This document shows, piece by piece, positions 17,265 to 26,159 of a stretch of DNA of 34,474 nucleotides (the stretch's first letter is position 1; each line of letters begins with the position of its first letter). The stretch comes from Streptomyces morookaense (GTDB lineage Bacteria; Actinomycetota; Actinomycetes; Streptomycetales; Streptomycetaceae). The stretch is from NCBI RefSeq assembly GCF_013030945.1, contig NZ_JABBXF010000098.1, forward strand, positions 1 to 34,474, written 5' to 3'. Below the pieces are notes generated by a model, which saw only the letters and a list, made by a program, of their open reading frames with translations, was not told the origin of the DNA and ran no database searches. The position numbers and the translations under genes were made by a program.

Positions 17265-20200
17265 ATGCAGACCAAGCTGGACGAAGCCAAGGCCGAGCTG
17301 CTCGAGCGGGCGGCCCGCGTCGCTGAGAGCGGATCGGCCGGGGGGCCGCAGACGAACGGGCCGAAGGGCGAGGGCGGGCTCGACCCCGCGGCCCTGGCCG
17401 CCTTCCTCCAGCGCTACTACCTGCACACGGCGCCCGAGGACCTCACCGGCCGCGACCCGGTCGACGTCTACGGTGCGGCCATCTCGCACCACCGGCTCGC
17501 CGAGAACCGTCCCCAGGGCACCGCGAACGTCCGCGTGCACACGCCGACCGTCGAGGAGAACGGCTGGACGTCCAGCCACTCCGTGGTCGAGGTCGTCACC
17601 GACGACATGCCCTTCCTGGTGGACTCGGTCACCAACGAGCTGTCCCGCCAGAACCGCGGCATCCACGTGGTGATCCACCCGCAGATGGTCGTCCGCCGCG
17701 ACCTCACCGGCCGCCTCCTGGAGGTCCTCGGCTCCTCCTGCGACGCCCACGGCACCGGCAAGGGCGCCGAGCTGCCGCACGACGCGCTCGTCGAGTCCTG
17801 GATCCACGTCGAGATCGACCGCGAGACCGACCGCGACGACCTCAAGCAGATCGCCGCCGATCTGGTGCGCGTGCTCTCCGACGTCCGCGAGGCCGTCGAG
17901 GACTGGGAGAAGATGCGCGACGCCGCGCTGCGCATCGCCGACGGCCTGCCCTCCGAGCCCGTCGCCGCCGACGTCCCCAGGACCGAGGTCAGCGAGGCCC
18001 GCGAGCTGCTGCGCTGGCTCGCCGCCGACCACTTCACCTTCCTGGGGTACCGCGAGTACGAGCTGACGAAGGTCGGCACGGAGCAGGGCGGCGAGGAGGA
18101 CACCCTCAGCGCCGTTCCGGGCACCGGTCTGGGCATCCTGCGCTCCGACCCCGCCCACACCCCGGACGGGCACCACGACGGCCACCACGCCCCGCTCTCC
18201 CGCCCGACCTCGCCGTCCTTCAGCCGGCTCCCGGCGGACGCCCGCGCCAAGGCCCGCGAGCACAAGATGCTCGTCCTGACCAAGGCCAACAGCCGCGCCA
18301 CCGTGCACCGTCCGTCCTACCTCGACTACGTCGGGGTGAAGAAGTTCGACGCCGACGGCAACGTCATCGGCGAGCGCCGCTTCCTCGGCCTGTTCTCCTC
18401 GGCCGCGTACACCGAGTCCGTCCGCCGCGTCCCGGTCATCCGCCGCAAGGTCGCCAAGGTGCTGGCCGACGCCGGCTTCTCCGCCGACAGCCACGACGGG
18501 CGCGACCTGCTCCAGATCCTGGAGACCTACCCGCGCGACGAGCTCTTCCAGATCCCGCCGGACCAGCTGCGCTCCACCGCCACCAGCGTGCTCTACCTGC
18601 AGGAGCGCCGCCGGCTGCGGCTGTACCTGCGGCGCGACGAGTACGGGCGCTACTTCTCCGCCCTCGTCTACCTGCCGCGCGACCGCTACACCACGGCCGT
18701 CCGGCTGCGGCTGATCGACATCCTCAAGGAAGAACTCAACGGCACCGTCGTCGACTTCACCGCCTGGAACACCGAATCGGTCCTCTCCCGGCTGCACTTC
18801 GTCGTCCGCGTCGAGGCCGGCTCCACCCTGCCGGACCTCACGGACGCCGACGTCGAGCGCATCGAGGGCCGCCTGGTCGAGGCCGCCCGCTCCTGGGCCG
18901 ACGGCTTCGCCGAGACGCTGACCGCCGAGGTCGGCGAGGAGCGCGCCGCCGAGCTGCTGCGCCGCTACGGCGGCCAGGCCTTCCCCGAGGGCTACAAGGC
19001 CGACCACAGCCCGCGCAGCGCCGTCTCCGACCTCGGTCACCTGGAGAAGCTGACCACGGCCGGCGGCGACCGCGACTTCGAGCTCAGCCTCTACGAGCCG
19101 GTCGGCGCGGCCCCCGGCGAGCGCCGCTTCAAGATCTACCGCACGGGCGAGCCGGTCTCCCTGTCCGCCGTCCTCCCGGTGCTCCAGCGCCTGGGCGTCG
19201 AGGTCGTCGACGAGCGTCCGTACGAGCTGCGCTGCTCGGACCGGACGACCGCGTGGATCTACGACTTCGGCCTGCGGATGCCGGAGCGGGTCGAGGGCGA
19301 CGACGCCCGCAACCGCTTCCAGGACGCCTTCGCCGCCGTGTGGGCCGGTGACGCGGAGAACGACAACTTCAACAACCTCGTCCTGCGCGCCGGTCTCGAC
19401 TGGCGTCAGGCGATGGTCCTGCGGGCCTACGCCAAGTACCTGCGGCAGGCCGGTTCGCCGTTCAGTCAGGCGTACATGGAGGACACCCTCAGCAACAACG
19501 TCCACACCACCCGCCTGCTGGTCAACCTCTTCGAGGCCCGGATGTCGCCCGCGCTGCAGCACGCCGGCACCGAGCTGATCGACGGCATGATGGAGGAGCT
19601 GGACGGCGCGCTGGACCAGGTCGCCAGTCTGGACGAGGACCGCATCCTGCGGGCCTTCCTGACGGTCATCAAGGCCACGCTGCGGACGAACCACTTCCAG
19701 AAGGCGGCGGACGGCAGGCCGCACCCGTACCTGTCCCTCAAGCTCGACCCGCAGGCCATCCCCGATCTGCCCGCGCCGCGCCCGGCGTTCGAGATCTGGG
19801 TCTACTCCCCGCGCGTCGAGGGCGTGCACCTGCGCTTCGGCAAGGTCGCGCGCGGCGGTCTGCGCTGGTCCGACCGGCGCGAGGACTTCCGCACCGAGAT
19901 CCTCGGGCTGGTCAAGGCGCAGATGGTGAAGAACACCGTCATCGTGCCGGTCGGCGCCAAGGGCGGCTTCGTCGGCAAGCAGCTGCCCGACCCGTCGGTG
20001 GACCGTGACGCGTGGCTGGCCGAGGGCATCGCCTCGTACAAGACCTTCATCTCGGGTCTGCTCGACATCACCGACAACATGGTCGGCGGCGAGGTCGTCC
20101 CGCCCAAGGACGTCGTGCGCCACGACGAGGACGACACCTACCTCGTCGTCGCCGCCGACAAGGGCACCGCGACGTTCTCGGACATCGCCAACGAGGTCGC

Positions 20201-22280
20201 CGAGTCCTACGGTTTCTGGCTGGGCGACGCGTTCGCCTCCGGCGGCTCGGCCGGCTACGACCACAAGGGCATGGGCATCACGGCCCGCGGCGCCTGGGAG
20301 TCCGTCAAGCGGCACTTCGGCGAGCTCGGCCACAACACCCAGACCCAGGACTTCACGGTCGTCGGCGTGGGCGACATGTCCGGTGACGTGTTCGGCAACG
20401 GCATGCTGCTCTCCGAGCACATCCGCCTGGTGGCCGCCTTCGACCACCGCCACATCTTCCTCGACCCGACGCCGGACGCGGCCGTCTCCTACGCCGAGCG
20501 CCGCCGGCTGTTCGAGCTGCCCCGCTCCTCCTGGGCCGACTACAACGCCAAGCTGCTGTCCCCGGGCGGCGGCATCCACCCGCGCACGGCCAAGTCGATC
20601 CCGGTCAACGCGCATGTGCGCGAGGCCCTCGGCATCGAGCCGGGCGTCACCAAGATGACCCCCGCCGAGCTGATGAAGGCCATCCTCAGCTCGCCGGTCG
20701 ACCTGTTGTGGAACGGCGGCATCGGCACCTACGTCAAGTCCTCCGCCGAGTCCCACGCGGACGTGGGCGACAAGGCGAACGACGCGATCCGCGTCGACGG
20801 CCGGGACCTGCGCGTCAAGGTGGTCGGCGAGGGCGGCAACCTGGGCCTGACCCAGCTCGGCCGGATCGAGTTCGCCTCCGCCGGCGGACCGGAGTGCACC
20901 GGTGGCCGGGTCAACACGGACGCGATCGACAACAGCGCCGGTGTGGACACCTCGGACCACGAGGTGAACATCAAGATCCTGCTCAACGCCCTGGTGACCG
21001 ACGGCGACATGACCGTCAAGCAGCGCAACAAGCTGCTCGCCGAGATGACCGACGAGGTCGGCGAGCTCGTCCTGCGCAACAACTACGCGCAGAACGTGGC
21101 CCTGGCCAACGCCGTGGCCCAGGCCCCCAGCCTGCTCCACGCGCACCAGCGGATCATGCGCCGCCTCGGCCGCGACGGACACCTCGACCGCGCCCTGGAG
21201 TTCCTGCCCACCGACCGGCAGATCCGTGAGCGGCTCTCCGCCGGCCGCGGGCTGACCCAGCCCGAACTGGCCGTCCTGCTCGCCTACATCAAGATCACCA
21301 CGGCGGAGGAGCTGCTCGCCACCGAGCTGCCCGACGACCCGTACCTCGAGCGGCTGCTGTACGCCTACTTCCCGCAGGCGCTGCGCCAGTCGTTCGGCGA
21401 GCAGATCGACAATCACCCGCTGCGCCGCGAGATCGTGACGACCGTTCTGGTCAACGACACGGTGAACTCCGGTGGTTCGACCTTCCTGCACCGGCTCCGC
21501 GAGGAGACCGGCGCCTCGATCGAGGAGATCGTCCGGGCGCAGACCGCGGCCCGGGAGATCTTCGGTCTGAACGCCGTGTGGGACGCCGTCGAGTCGCTCG
21601 ACAACATCGTCGGTGCCGACGTGCAGACCCGGATCCGGCTGCACTCCCGCCGCCTGGTCGAGCGCGGCACGCGCTGGCTGCTCAACAACCGGCCGCAGCC
21701 GCTGCAGCTCACCGAGACGACGGAGTTCTTCCGCGACGGCGTCGACACGGTCTGGGCCGAGCTGCCCAAGCTGCTGCGCGGTGCCGACAGCACCTGGTGG
21801 CAGTCGATCAACGACGAGCTGGTGGAGGCCGGCGTGCCGGGCGAGCTGGCGATGCGGGTCGCGGGCTTCTCGTCCGCCTTCCCGACGCTGGACATCGTCG
21901 CCATCGCCGACCGCATCGGCAAGGCGCCGCTGGACGTGGCCGAGGTCTACTACGACCTGGGCGACCGCCTGCACATCAGCCAGCTGATGGACAAGATCAT
22001 CGAGCTGCCGCGGTCCGACCGCTGGCAGTCCATGGCCCGCGCGTCCATCCGTGAGGACCTCTACGCGGCCCATGCGGCGCTCACCTCCGACGTCCTGTCC
22101 GTGGGCAACGGCACCTCGACGCCGGAGCAGCGCTTCGCGGCGTGGGAGGAGAAGAACGCGGCGATCCTCAACCGCGCGCGGACGACGCTGGACGAGATCC
22201 GGGGCTCGGACGCGTTCGACCTGGCGAACCTGTCGGTCGCGATGCGGACGATGCGTACGCTGCTCCGTACGCACACCTGA
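17265..22280 (+). CDS. gdh: large NAD-dependent glutamate dehydrogenase (GDH-180 class)
   Basis: The 1671-residue enzyme (about 183 kDa) oxidatively deaminates glutamate to 2-oxoglutarate with NAD, linking amino-acid catabolism to the TCA cycle. A long N-terminal regulatory region of several ACT-like domains (about 1-720) precedes the catalytic core (about 800-1250), which contains RGGLRWSDRREDFRTEILGL, VPVGAKGGFVGKQL with Lys899, the nucleotide-binding VGVGDMSGDVFGNGMLLS stretch and GEGGNLGLTQLGR. A helical C-terminal part typical of the class follows. I start at ATG 17265 (MQTKLDEAKAELLERA), nine bases after AGGAG; in-frame ATGs at 17214 and 17229 would lengthen it by 12-17 residues. Length agrees with Streptomyces orthologues. 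A strong hairpin follows, so it is probably monocistronic. Allosteric control by amino acids is known in this class, not visible here. Confidence 0.96.
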   Translation: MQTKLDEAKAELLERAARVAESGSAGGPQTNGPKGEGGLDPAALAAFLQRYYLHTAPEDLTGRDPVDVYGAAISHHRLAENRPQGTANVRVHTPTVEENGWTSSHSVVEVVTDDMPFLVDSVTNELSRQNRGIHVVIHPQMVVRRDLTGRLLEVLGSSCDAHGTGKGAELPHDALVESWIHVEIDRETDRDDLKQIAADLVRVLSDVREAVEDWEKMRDAALRIADGLPSEPVAADVPRTEVSEARELLRWLAADHFTFLGYREYELTKVGTEQGGEEDTLSAVPGTGLGILRSDPAHTPDGHHDGHHAPLSRPTSPSFSRLPADARAKAREHKMLVLTKANSRATVHRPSYLDYVGVKKFDADGNVIGERRFLGLFSSAAYTESVRRVPVIRRKVAKVLADAGFSADSHDGRDLLQILETYPRDELFQIPPDQLRSTATSVLYLQERRRLRLYLRRDEYGRYFSALVYLPRDRYTTAVRLRLIDILKEELNGTVVDFTAWNTESVLSRLHFVVRVEAGSTLPDLTDADVERIEGRLVEAARSWADGFAETLTAEVGEERAAELLRRYGGQAFPEGYKADHSPRSAVSDLGHLEKLTTAGGDRDFELSLYEPVGAAPGERRFKIYRTGEPVSLSAVLPVLQRLGVEVVDERPYELRCSDRTTAWIYDFGLRMPERVEGDDARNRFQDAFAAVWAGDAENDNFNNLVLRAGLDWRQAMVLRAYAKYLRQAGSPFSQAYMEDTLSNNVHTTRLLVNLFEARMSPALQHAGTELIDGMMEELDGALDQVASLDEDRILRAFLTVIKATLRTNHFQKAADGRPHPYLSLKLDPQAIPDLPAPRPAFEIWVYSPRVEGVHLRFGKVARGGLRWSDRREDFRTEILGLVKAQMVKNTVIVPVGAKGGFVGKQLPDPSVDRDAWLAEGIASYKTFISGLLDITDNMVGGEVVPPKDVVRHDEDDTYLVVAADKGTATFSDIANEVAESYGFWLGDAFASGGSAGYDHKGMGITARGAWESVKRHFGELGHNTQTQDFTVVGVGDMSGDVFGNGMLLSEHIRLVAAFDHRHIFLDPTPDAAVSYAERRRLFELPRSSWADYNAKLLSPGGGIHPRTAKSIPVNAHVREALGIEPGVTKMTPAELMKAILSSPVDLLWNGGIGTYVKSSAESHADVGDKANDAIRVDGRDLRVKVVGEGGNLGLTQLGRIEFASAGGPECTGGRVNTDAIDNSAGVDTSDHEVNIKILLNALVTDGDMTVKQRNKLLAEMTDEVGELVLRNNYAQNVALANAVAQAPSLLHAHQRIMRRLGRDGHLDRALEFLPTDRQIRERLSAGRGLTQPELAVLLAYIKITTAEELLATELPDDPYLERLLYAYFPQALRQSFGEQIDNHPLRREIVTTVLVNDTVNSGGSTFLHRLREETGASIEEIVRAQTAAREIFGLNAVWDAVESLDNIVGADVQTRIRLHSRRLVERGTRWLLNNRPQPLQLTETTEFFRDGVDTVWAELPKLLRGADSTWWQSINDELVEAGVPGELAMRVAGFSSAFPTLDIVAIADRIGKAPLDVAEVYYDLGDRLHISQLMDKIIELPRSDRWQSMARASIREDLYAAHAALTSDVLSVGNGTSTPEQRFAAWEEKNAAILNRARTTLDEIRGSDAFDLANLSVAMRTMRTLLRTHT

Positions 22281-22336
22281 CCGGAATCTGGTCTTCCGGT
22301 GAACGCCGGCTGACGAGAATTCCTACGCCTTGCACA

Positions 22337-22378
22337 AAAGGGGCGGTCCTGGGGAATTGTTCCCGGGGCCGCCCCTTT
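22337..22378 (+). terminator. strong terminator after gdh
   Basis: AAAGGGGCGG (22337-22346) pairs with CCGCCCCTTT (22369-22378). An inner GGGAA/TTCCC helix (22352-22356 with 22360-22364) closes on TTG. It lies 57 bases after the gdh stop and 20 bases before the next gene. Confidence 0.85.
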
Positions 22379-22397
22379 GCCGTGCTAAGAGAGACCA

Positions 22398-23555
22398 ATG
22401 GGAGTCGTTTCGCGGCTTGTTGGCGGCCGGCCGGTCCGGGGGACGGTCGTCGCGGCGGGGGTCCAGCTGGCCGTCTCGGGCGTGGGGTTCGCGGTCTGCC
22501 TGCTCATCAACCATCACCTCGGCCATTCCGTCGGCTACTTGCTGCACCGCTGGGACAGCGGGCAGTACCTGAAGATCGCCGAACGCGGCTATCCCGGCTC
22601 GCTCCCGCTGCGCGACGACGGGACGCCGAAGTTCACCCGGCTCGCCTTCTTCCCGCTCGTCCCGGCGCTCATCAGGGGCATGCACATGGTGACGCGCCTG
22701 CCGTACGCGTACGCGGGCGTGGCGGTCTCCTGGTGCGCGGCCGCGCTGGCCGCGGCGGGGGCCTACCGGCTGGTCCGGGCGGTGGGCGGGAGCGCGGCCG
22801 CGGGGTACGCGTGCGTGGCGCTGTGGGCCGCCTCGCCCTACGCCTTCGCGCTGTGGGTGCCGTACTCGGAGGCGGTGTTCGCCGCGGTGCTGCTGTGGAC
22901 GCTGGTGGCGCTGCTGGCGGGCCGCTGGCTGACGGCCGCCGTGCTGTGCGTGGTGGCGGGGACGGTGCGGCCGACGGCCACGGTGCTGGTCGGGACGGTG
23001 GCGCTGGCCGCCTGCTGGGCGCTGGTGCGGCGCCGTGGCGGGTGGCGGCCGTGGGCGGTGCTGGTGCTGGCCCCGCTGGGGCTGGCGGGCAGCTGGCTGT
23101 TCCTGGGCAGCCATGTGGGGCGTGCGGACGGCTGGTTCGAGGCGGAGAAGGCGTGGGGGCAGAGCTTCGACTTCGGCCGGGGCACGGCGCATGTCCTGAA
23201 GGGCATCCTGTTCTACCGGAACGTCCACGGCACCGACGACGTGCGGCACGCCGCCGTGTTCGCGCTGGTCCTGCTGACGGCCGTCGGGGTACTGGCCCTG
23301 GCGCTGGACCGCACGGTGCCGTGGCCGCTGGTGGTGGCGCTCGCGGGGGCCTGGGTGCTGACGGTCGGGACGCCCGGCTCGCCGTTCTCCAAGCCACGTT
23401 TCATGCTGCCGTTCCTGCCGGTTCTGCTGCTGTTGGCGGCCCGGCCGCTCGCGCGTGCTCCGCTTGGCGTGCAGATCTGTCTCTACGGTGGAGGTGCGGT
23501 GGTCTCGGGTTGGTACGCGGCCGGGCTGCTCGTGGTGTTCGAGGGGTCGCCGTGA
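22398..23555 (+). CDS. GT-C membrane glycosyltransferase, PIG-V/mannosyltransferase-like
   Basis: The 385-residue integral membrane protein has about nine hydrophobic helices. The first extracytoplasmic loop carries HRWDSGQYLKIAERGYPG with Asp53, the acidic residue expected for GT-C enzymes that use lipid-linked sugars. TRLAFFPLVPALIR follows, a motif seen in PIG-V-like mannosyltransferases. A late GSPFSKPRFMLPFLPVL segment also fits the family. It probably moves a sugar, perhaps mannose, from a polyprenyl-phosphate donor on the outer membrane face to an unknown acceptor. ATG 22398 follows the gdh terminator closely with only a weak AGAGAG ribosome site. Its 3' end overlaps the convergent GtrA gene by 73 bases. 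Donor and acceptor are not determined by sequence. Confidence 0.82.
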   Translation: MGVVSRLVGGRPVRGTVVAAGVQLAVSGVGFAVCLLINHHLGHSVGYLLHRWDSGQYLKIAERGYPGSLPLRDDGTPKFTRLAFFPLVPALIRGMHMVTRLPYAYAGVAVSWCAAALAAAGAYRLVRAVGGSAAAGYACVALWAASPYAFALWVPYSEAVFAAVLLWTLVALLAGRWLTAAVLCVVAGTVRPTATVLVGTVALAACWALVRRRGGWRPWAVLVLAPLGLAGSWLFLGSHVGRADGWFEAEKAWGQSFDFGRGTAHVLKGILFYRNVHGTDDVRHAAVFALVLLTAVGVLALALDRTVPWPLVVALAGAWVLTVGTPGSPFSKPRFMLPFLPVLLLLAARPLARAPLGVQICLYGGGAVVSGWYAAGLLVVFEGSP

Positions 23556-24028
23556 GGGGCGGCGCCGTGCGGCAGGCCGGGCAGGGCCCGGAACACCCAG
23601 GCGCGGTAGGACCAGAAGCGGAACAGCGTGGCGGTCCCGATGCCGAGGAACTTGAAGGCGTTGCTCTCGAAGGGTGTGTGCAGCCCGAAGCCGTAGGTGG
23701 CGACGTACAGGACGCCGTTCTCGACGATCAGCCCGGCTGCGCTGAAGGCCGCGAAGAGCAGGATCTCCCTGCTGCGCCGGCCGCGGTCGCGGTCGCGGTA
23801 GGCGAAGTGGCGCAGGCCGAGGTAGTTGAAGGCGATGGCGACGACGGTCGCGATCACGCTGCAGCGCACCACCGGCAGGCCGGTGATGCCCCGGCACAGG
23901 TTGAAGACCGCCAGATTGACGAAGATCCCCAGCCCGCCCACGGTGCCGAACTTGGCGAATTCCTGCCCGAGCGCCCGCAGCCCCGTCCGGGCGGGCGCGC
24001 TCTTCTTCCCCGGTTCCCTCGGTCGCAA
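23483..24028 (-). CDS. GtrA-family membrane protein (putative polyprenyl-linked sugar flippase)
   Basis: The protein has 181 residues from the chosen start. A basic N-terminus leads into EFAKFGTVGGLGIFVNLAVFNL, the GtrA-family opening. Four membrane segments follow, with the conserved AIAFNYLGLRHFAYRDRD and FRFWSYRAWVF motifs after the second and fourth, and a Pro/Thr-rich tail. GtrA proteins are thought to flip polyprenyl-phosphate sugars across the membrane. TTG 24028 is chosen because GGGAGAGG lies just upstream. GTG 24073 is also possible (196 residues) and has no ribosome site, but a TACAAT box (24092-24097, minus strand) could make it nearly leaderless. It overlaps the PIG-V-like gene tail to tail and is divergent from manB, which suits a shared role in lipid-linked mannose use. 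Confidence 0.85.
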   Translation of the reverse strand: MRPREPGKKSAPARTGLRALGQEFAKFGTVGGLGIFVNLAVFNLCRGITGLPVVRCSVIATVVAIAFNYLGLRHFAYRDRDRGRRSREILLFAAFSAAGLIVENGVLYVATYGFGLHTPFESNAFKFLGIGTATLFRFWSYRAWVFRALPGLPHGAAPHGDPSNTTSSPAAYQPETTAPPP

Positions 24029-24067
24029 GGGCCTCTCCCTGTACGGTCGCCACGCATAGCGGACATT

Positions 24068-24107
24068 GCGCACAGTGCGCGCAGACAACCGATTGTAGTG
24101 TAAATTG
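24068..24107. promoter_or_regulatory. divergent GtrA/manB control region with palindrome and AT-rich island
   Basis: GCGCAC-A-GTGCGC (24068-24080) is a perfect six-base inverted repeat about a single base. Beside it, ATTGTAGTGTAAATT (24093-24107) is strikingly AT-rich for this genome. On the minus strand TACAAT (24092-24097) fits a -10 for GtrA; on the plus strand TAGTGT or TAAATT (24096-24106) could serve manB. No convincing -35 is visible on either side. Confidence 0.45.
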
Positions 24108-24116
24108 CCGCGGAAG

Positions 24117-24208
24117 ATGACGCAGTGCGACGGTATGACGACAGCAGGCGACAAGAGCGACGGCGGCGCGGGCAGCGAGGCCGGCGCATGACGAGGGACG
24201 AGGCATGA
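24117..24208 (+). promoter_or_regulatory. chain of mini-ORFs overlapping the manB start
   Basis: An open frame starting at ATG 24117 or in-frame ATG 24135 (24 or 18 codons) ends with TGA at 24189-24191, which overlaps ATG 24188. That ATG opens a six-codon frame ending at 24206-24208, which in turn overlaps the manB ATG 24205. Both junctions are ATGA, as in translational coupling. Whether the peptides are made is unknown; the arrangement could couple or attenuate manB translation. Confidence 0.35.
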
Positions 24209-25284
24209 CAGAGGCGGTACTGCTCGTCGGCGGCAAGGGGACCCGGCTCCAGCCGCTCACCATCAACACGCCGAAGCCGATGGTCCCGGCCGCCGGGGTG
24301 CCCTTCCTCGCCCACCAGCTGGCCCGCGCCAGAGCCGCCGGCGTCCGCCATGTCGTGCTGGCCACCTGCTACCTCGCCGACGTCTTCGAGCCCTACTTCG
24401 GCGACGGCTCCGCGCACGGGCTGCGGCTCACCTACGTCACCGAGGACGAGCCGCTCGGCACCGGCGGCGCCATCCGCGCCGCCACCCCCGCGCTCGAGGC
24501 CGGACCCGGCGACCCCGTCCTCGTCTTCAACGGCGACATCCTCACCGGCCTCGACGTCCGGCAGCTGCTGCACCGCCACGAGCAGGCCCAGGCCGACGTC
24601 ACCCTGCACCTGACCCGGGTCGCCGATCCGCGGGCCTTCGGGCTCGTTCCGACCGGCCCCGACGGGCGGGTGACCGCCTTCACCGAGAAGCCGCAGCGCC
24701 CCGAGGAGATCGTCACCGACCAGGTCAACGCGGGCTGCTACGTCTTCCGGCGCGAGGTCATCGACACCATCCCGGCGGGCCGCCCGGTCTCCGTCGAGCG
24801 GGAGACCTTCCCCGGGCTGCTGGCCGAGGGTGCCCTGCTGCACGGGGTGGTCGACGGCGCGTACTGGCTGGACCTGGGCCGTCCCGCGTCGTTCATCCAG
24901 GCCTCCGCGGACCTCGTCCGCGGCATCGTGCACTCGCCGGCCGTGCCCGGGGAGCCCGGCGAGTACCTGGTGCTGCCCGGCGCCCGCGTCGAGCGCGGGG
25001 CCCGGCTCGGCGGGGGCACGGTCGTCGGCGCCGGCGCCCACGTCGAGGCGGGCGCCGAGATCGACGGGTCCGTCGTCCTGGACGGCGCCCGCATCGGGGC
25101 GGGGGCGCGGGTGCGGGCCTCGATGATCGGCACGGGCGCCCGGGTGGGCACCCGCACCGTGCTCGACGGCGCCGTCGTCGGCGACCACTCCACCGTCGGC
25201 GCGGACAACGAACTGCGCGACGGTGCCCGCATCTGGTGCGGCACCGCCATCCCCGATGCCGCAATCCGCTACTCCGCCGTCTGA
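24205..25284 (+). CDS. manB: mannose-1-phosphate guanylyltransferase (ManB/GMPPB type)
   Basis: The 359-residue cytosolic enzyme makes GDP-mannose from mannose-1-phosphate and GTP. The nucleotidyltransferase domain (about 1-235) has LLVGGKGTRLQPLT and TPKPMVP (substrate and metal site), EPLGTGGAI, FNGDILTG and INAGCY-like VNAGCYVFRREVID. A C-terminal left-handed beta-helix of hexapeptide repeats (about 255-350) ends in AAIRYSAV. As I recall it, the sequence follows M. tuberculosis ManB (Rv3264c) nearly throughout, including SVERETFPGLLAEG and YWLDLGRP. Other sugar nucleotides cannot be excluded from sequence, but a polyprenyl-phosphomannose synthase gene next door supports GDP-mannose. ATG 24205 has GAGG upstream and overlaps the stop of a mini-ORF. 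It opens a six-gene rightward operon. Confidence 0.88.
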   Translation: MTEAVLLVGGKGTRLQPLTINTPKPMVPAAGVPFLAHQLARARAAGVRHVVLATCYLADVFEPYFGDGSAHGLRLTYVTEDEPLGTGGAIRAATPALEAGPGDPVLVFNGDILTGLDVRQLLHRHEQAQADVTLHLTRVADPRAFGLVPTGPDGRVTAFTEKPQRPEEIVTDQVNAGCYVFRREVIDTIPAGRPVSVERETFPGLLAEGALLHGVVDGAYWLDLGRPASFIQASADLVRGIVHSPAVPGEPGEYLVLPGARVERGARLGGGTVVGAGAHVEAGAEIDGSVVLDGARIGAGARVRASMIGTGARVGTRTVLDGAVVGDHSTVGADNELRDGARIWCGTAIPDAAIRYSAV

Positions 25285-25328
25285 CCCCCGAACCCGAGCC
25301 GTACCGGCGTACCGACAAGGATGGGCCC

Positions 25329-26150
25329 ATGAGTGCTCCGCGCATCCCCGACCCCGGCAGACCGCTCCCCGGTGAATGGGGCCGCACCACGACGACCGTG
25401 GTGATGCCCACGTACAACGAGGCGGAGAACCTGCCCACCATGGCGGAGGCGCTCATGGCCCTCCCCCTGGAGGGTCTGCGGCTGCTGGTCGTCGACGACA
25501 GCAGCCCCGACGGCACCGGCGACATCGCCGAGCAGCTGGCCGAGAAGTACAACGAGCCAGGGCGCCCCCGCGTCGGCGTGCTGCACCGCACCACCAAGGA
25601 CGGCCTCGGCCGTGCCTACGCCGCGGGCATGGCCCGCGCCGTCGAGGAGGGTGCCGCGTACGTGCTGCAGATGGACGCCGACGGCAGCCACCCGGCCGAC
25701 AAGATCGCCGAGATGCTGGGCGTCGCCCTCGCCACCGGCGCGGACGTCGTCGTCGGCAGCCGCTACGTGCCCGGGGGCACCCTCTCCGACGCCTGGAAGA
25801 CGCACCGCAAGCTGCTCTCCCGCTGGGCCAACGCCTACGCCTCCACCATCCTCGGCACCCGCGTGCGCGACATCACCGGCGGCTTCAACCTGTGGAGCGC
25901 GGAGGCCCTGCGTGCCATCGACCTCGCCTCCGTCGACAGCGCGGGCTACAGCTTCCAGGTGGAGACCAAGTACCGCGCGCTGCGCGCCGGTTTCACGGTC
26001 ATGGAGGTGCCGATCCACTTCGAGGACCGGACCGCCGGGGAGTCGAAGATGAACCTCGCGGTCCAGCTCGAATCCGTCGCCATGCCCTGGCGGCTGCGCT
26101 CCAGGACACTGCGCGCCCCCGGGGGACACGGGCATCACCGGGCCCGCTGA
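25329..26150 (+). CDS. polyprenol-phosphate mannose synthase (Ppm1/DPM1-like GT2)
   Basis: The 273-residue GT-A fold enzyme should transfer mannose from GDP-mannose to polyprenyl phosphate on the cytoplasmic membrane face. Motifs are VVMPTYNEAENLPTM, VVDDSSPDGTGD (Asp56/57), KDGLGRAYAAGM, the metal-binding QMDADGSHP (Asp116/118), GSRYVPGGTL, RDITGGFNLW, and the C-terminal VEVPIHFEDR-like segment followed by GESKMNL. This is the DPM1/Ppm1 signature. No membrane-anchor domain or fused acyltransferase is present, so it is the single-domain form. ATG 25329 has AAGGA at suitable spacing; the open frame to 25236 overlaps manB. A second ppm gene probably exists elsewhere in Streptomyces (SCO1423 type), so this may be a locus-specific paralogue. 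The next gene starts nine bases after its stop. Confidence 0.9.
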   Translation: MSAPRIPDPGRPLPGEWGRTTTTVVMPTYNEAENLPTMAEALMALPLEGLRLLVVDDSSPDGTGDIAEQLAEKYNEPGRPRVGVLHRTTKDGLGRAYAAGMARAVEEGAAYVLQMDADGSHPADKIAEMLGVALATGADVVVGSRYVPGGTLSDAWKTHRKLLSRWANAYASTILGTRVRDITGGFNLWSAEALRAIDLASVDSAGYSFQVETKYRALRAGFTVMEVPIHFEDRTAGESKMNLAVQLESVAMPWRLRSRTLRAPGGHGHHRAR

Positions 26151-26159
26151 GCGGTCACC

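Noticed and set aside
17232..22274. Very long open frame on the minus strand opposite gdh
   Set aside because: It is a mirror of high-GC codon use in gdh: low-complexity, rich in Val, Asp, Gly, Leu and Arg, with no domain or start signal.
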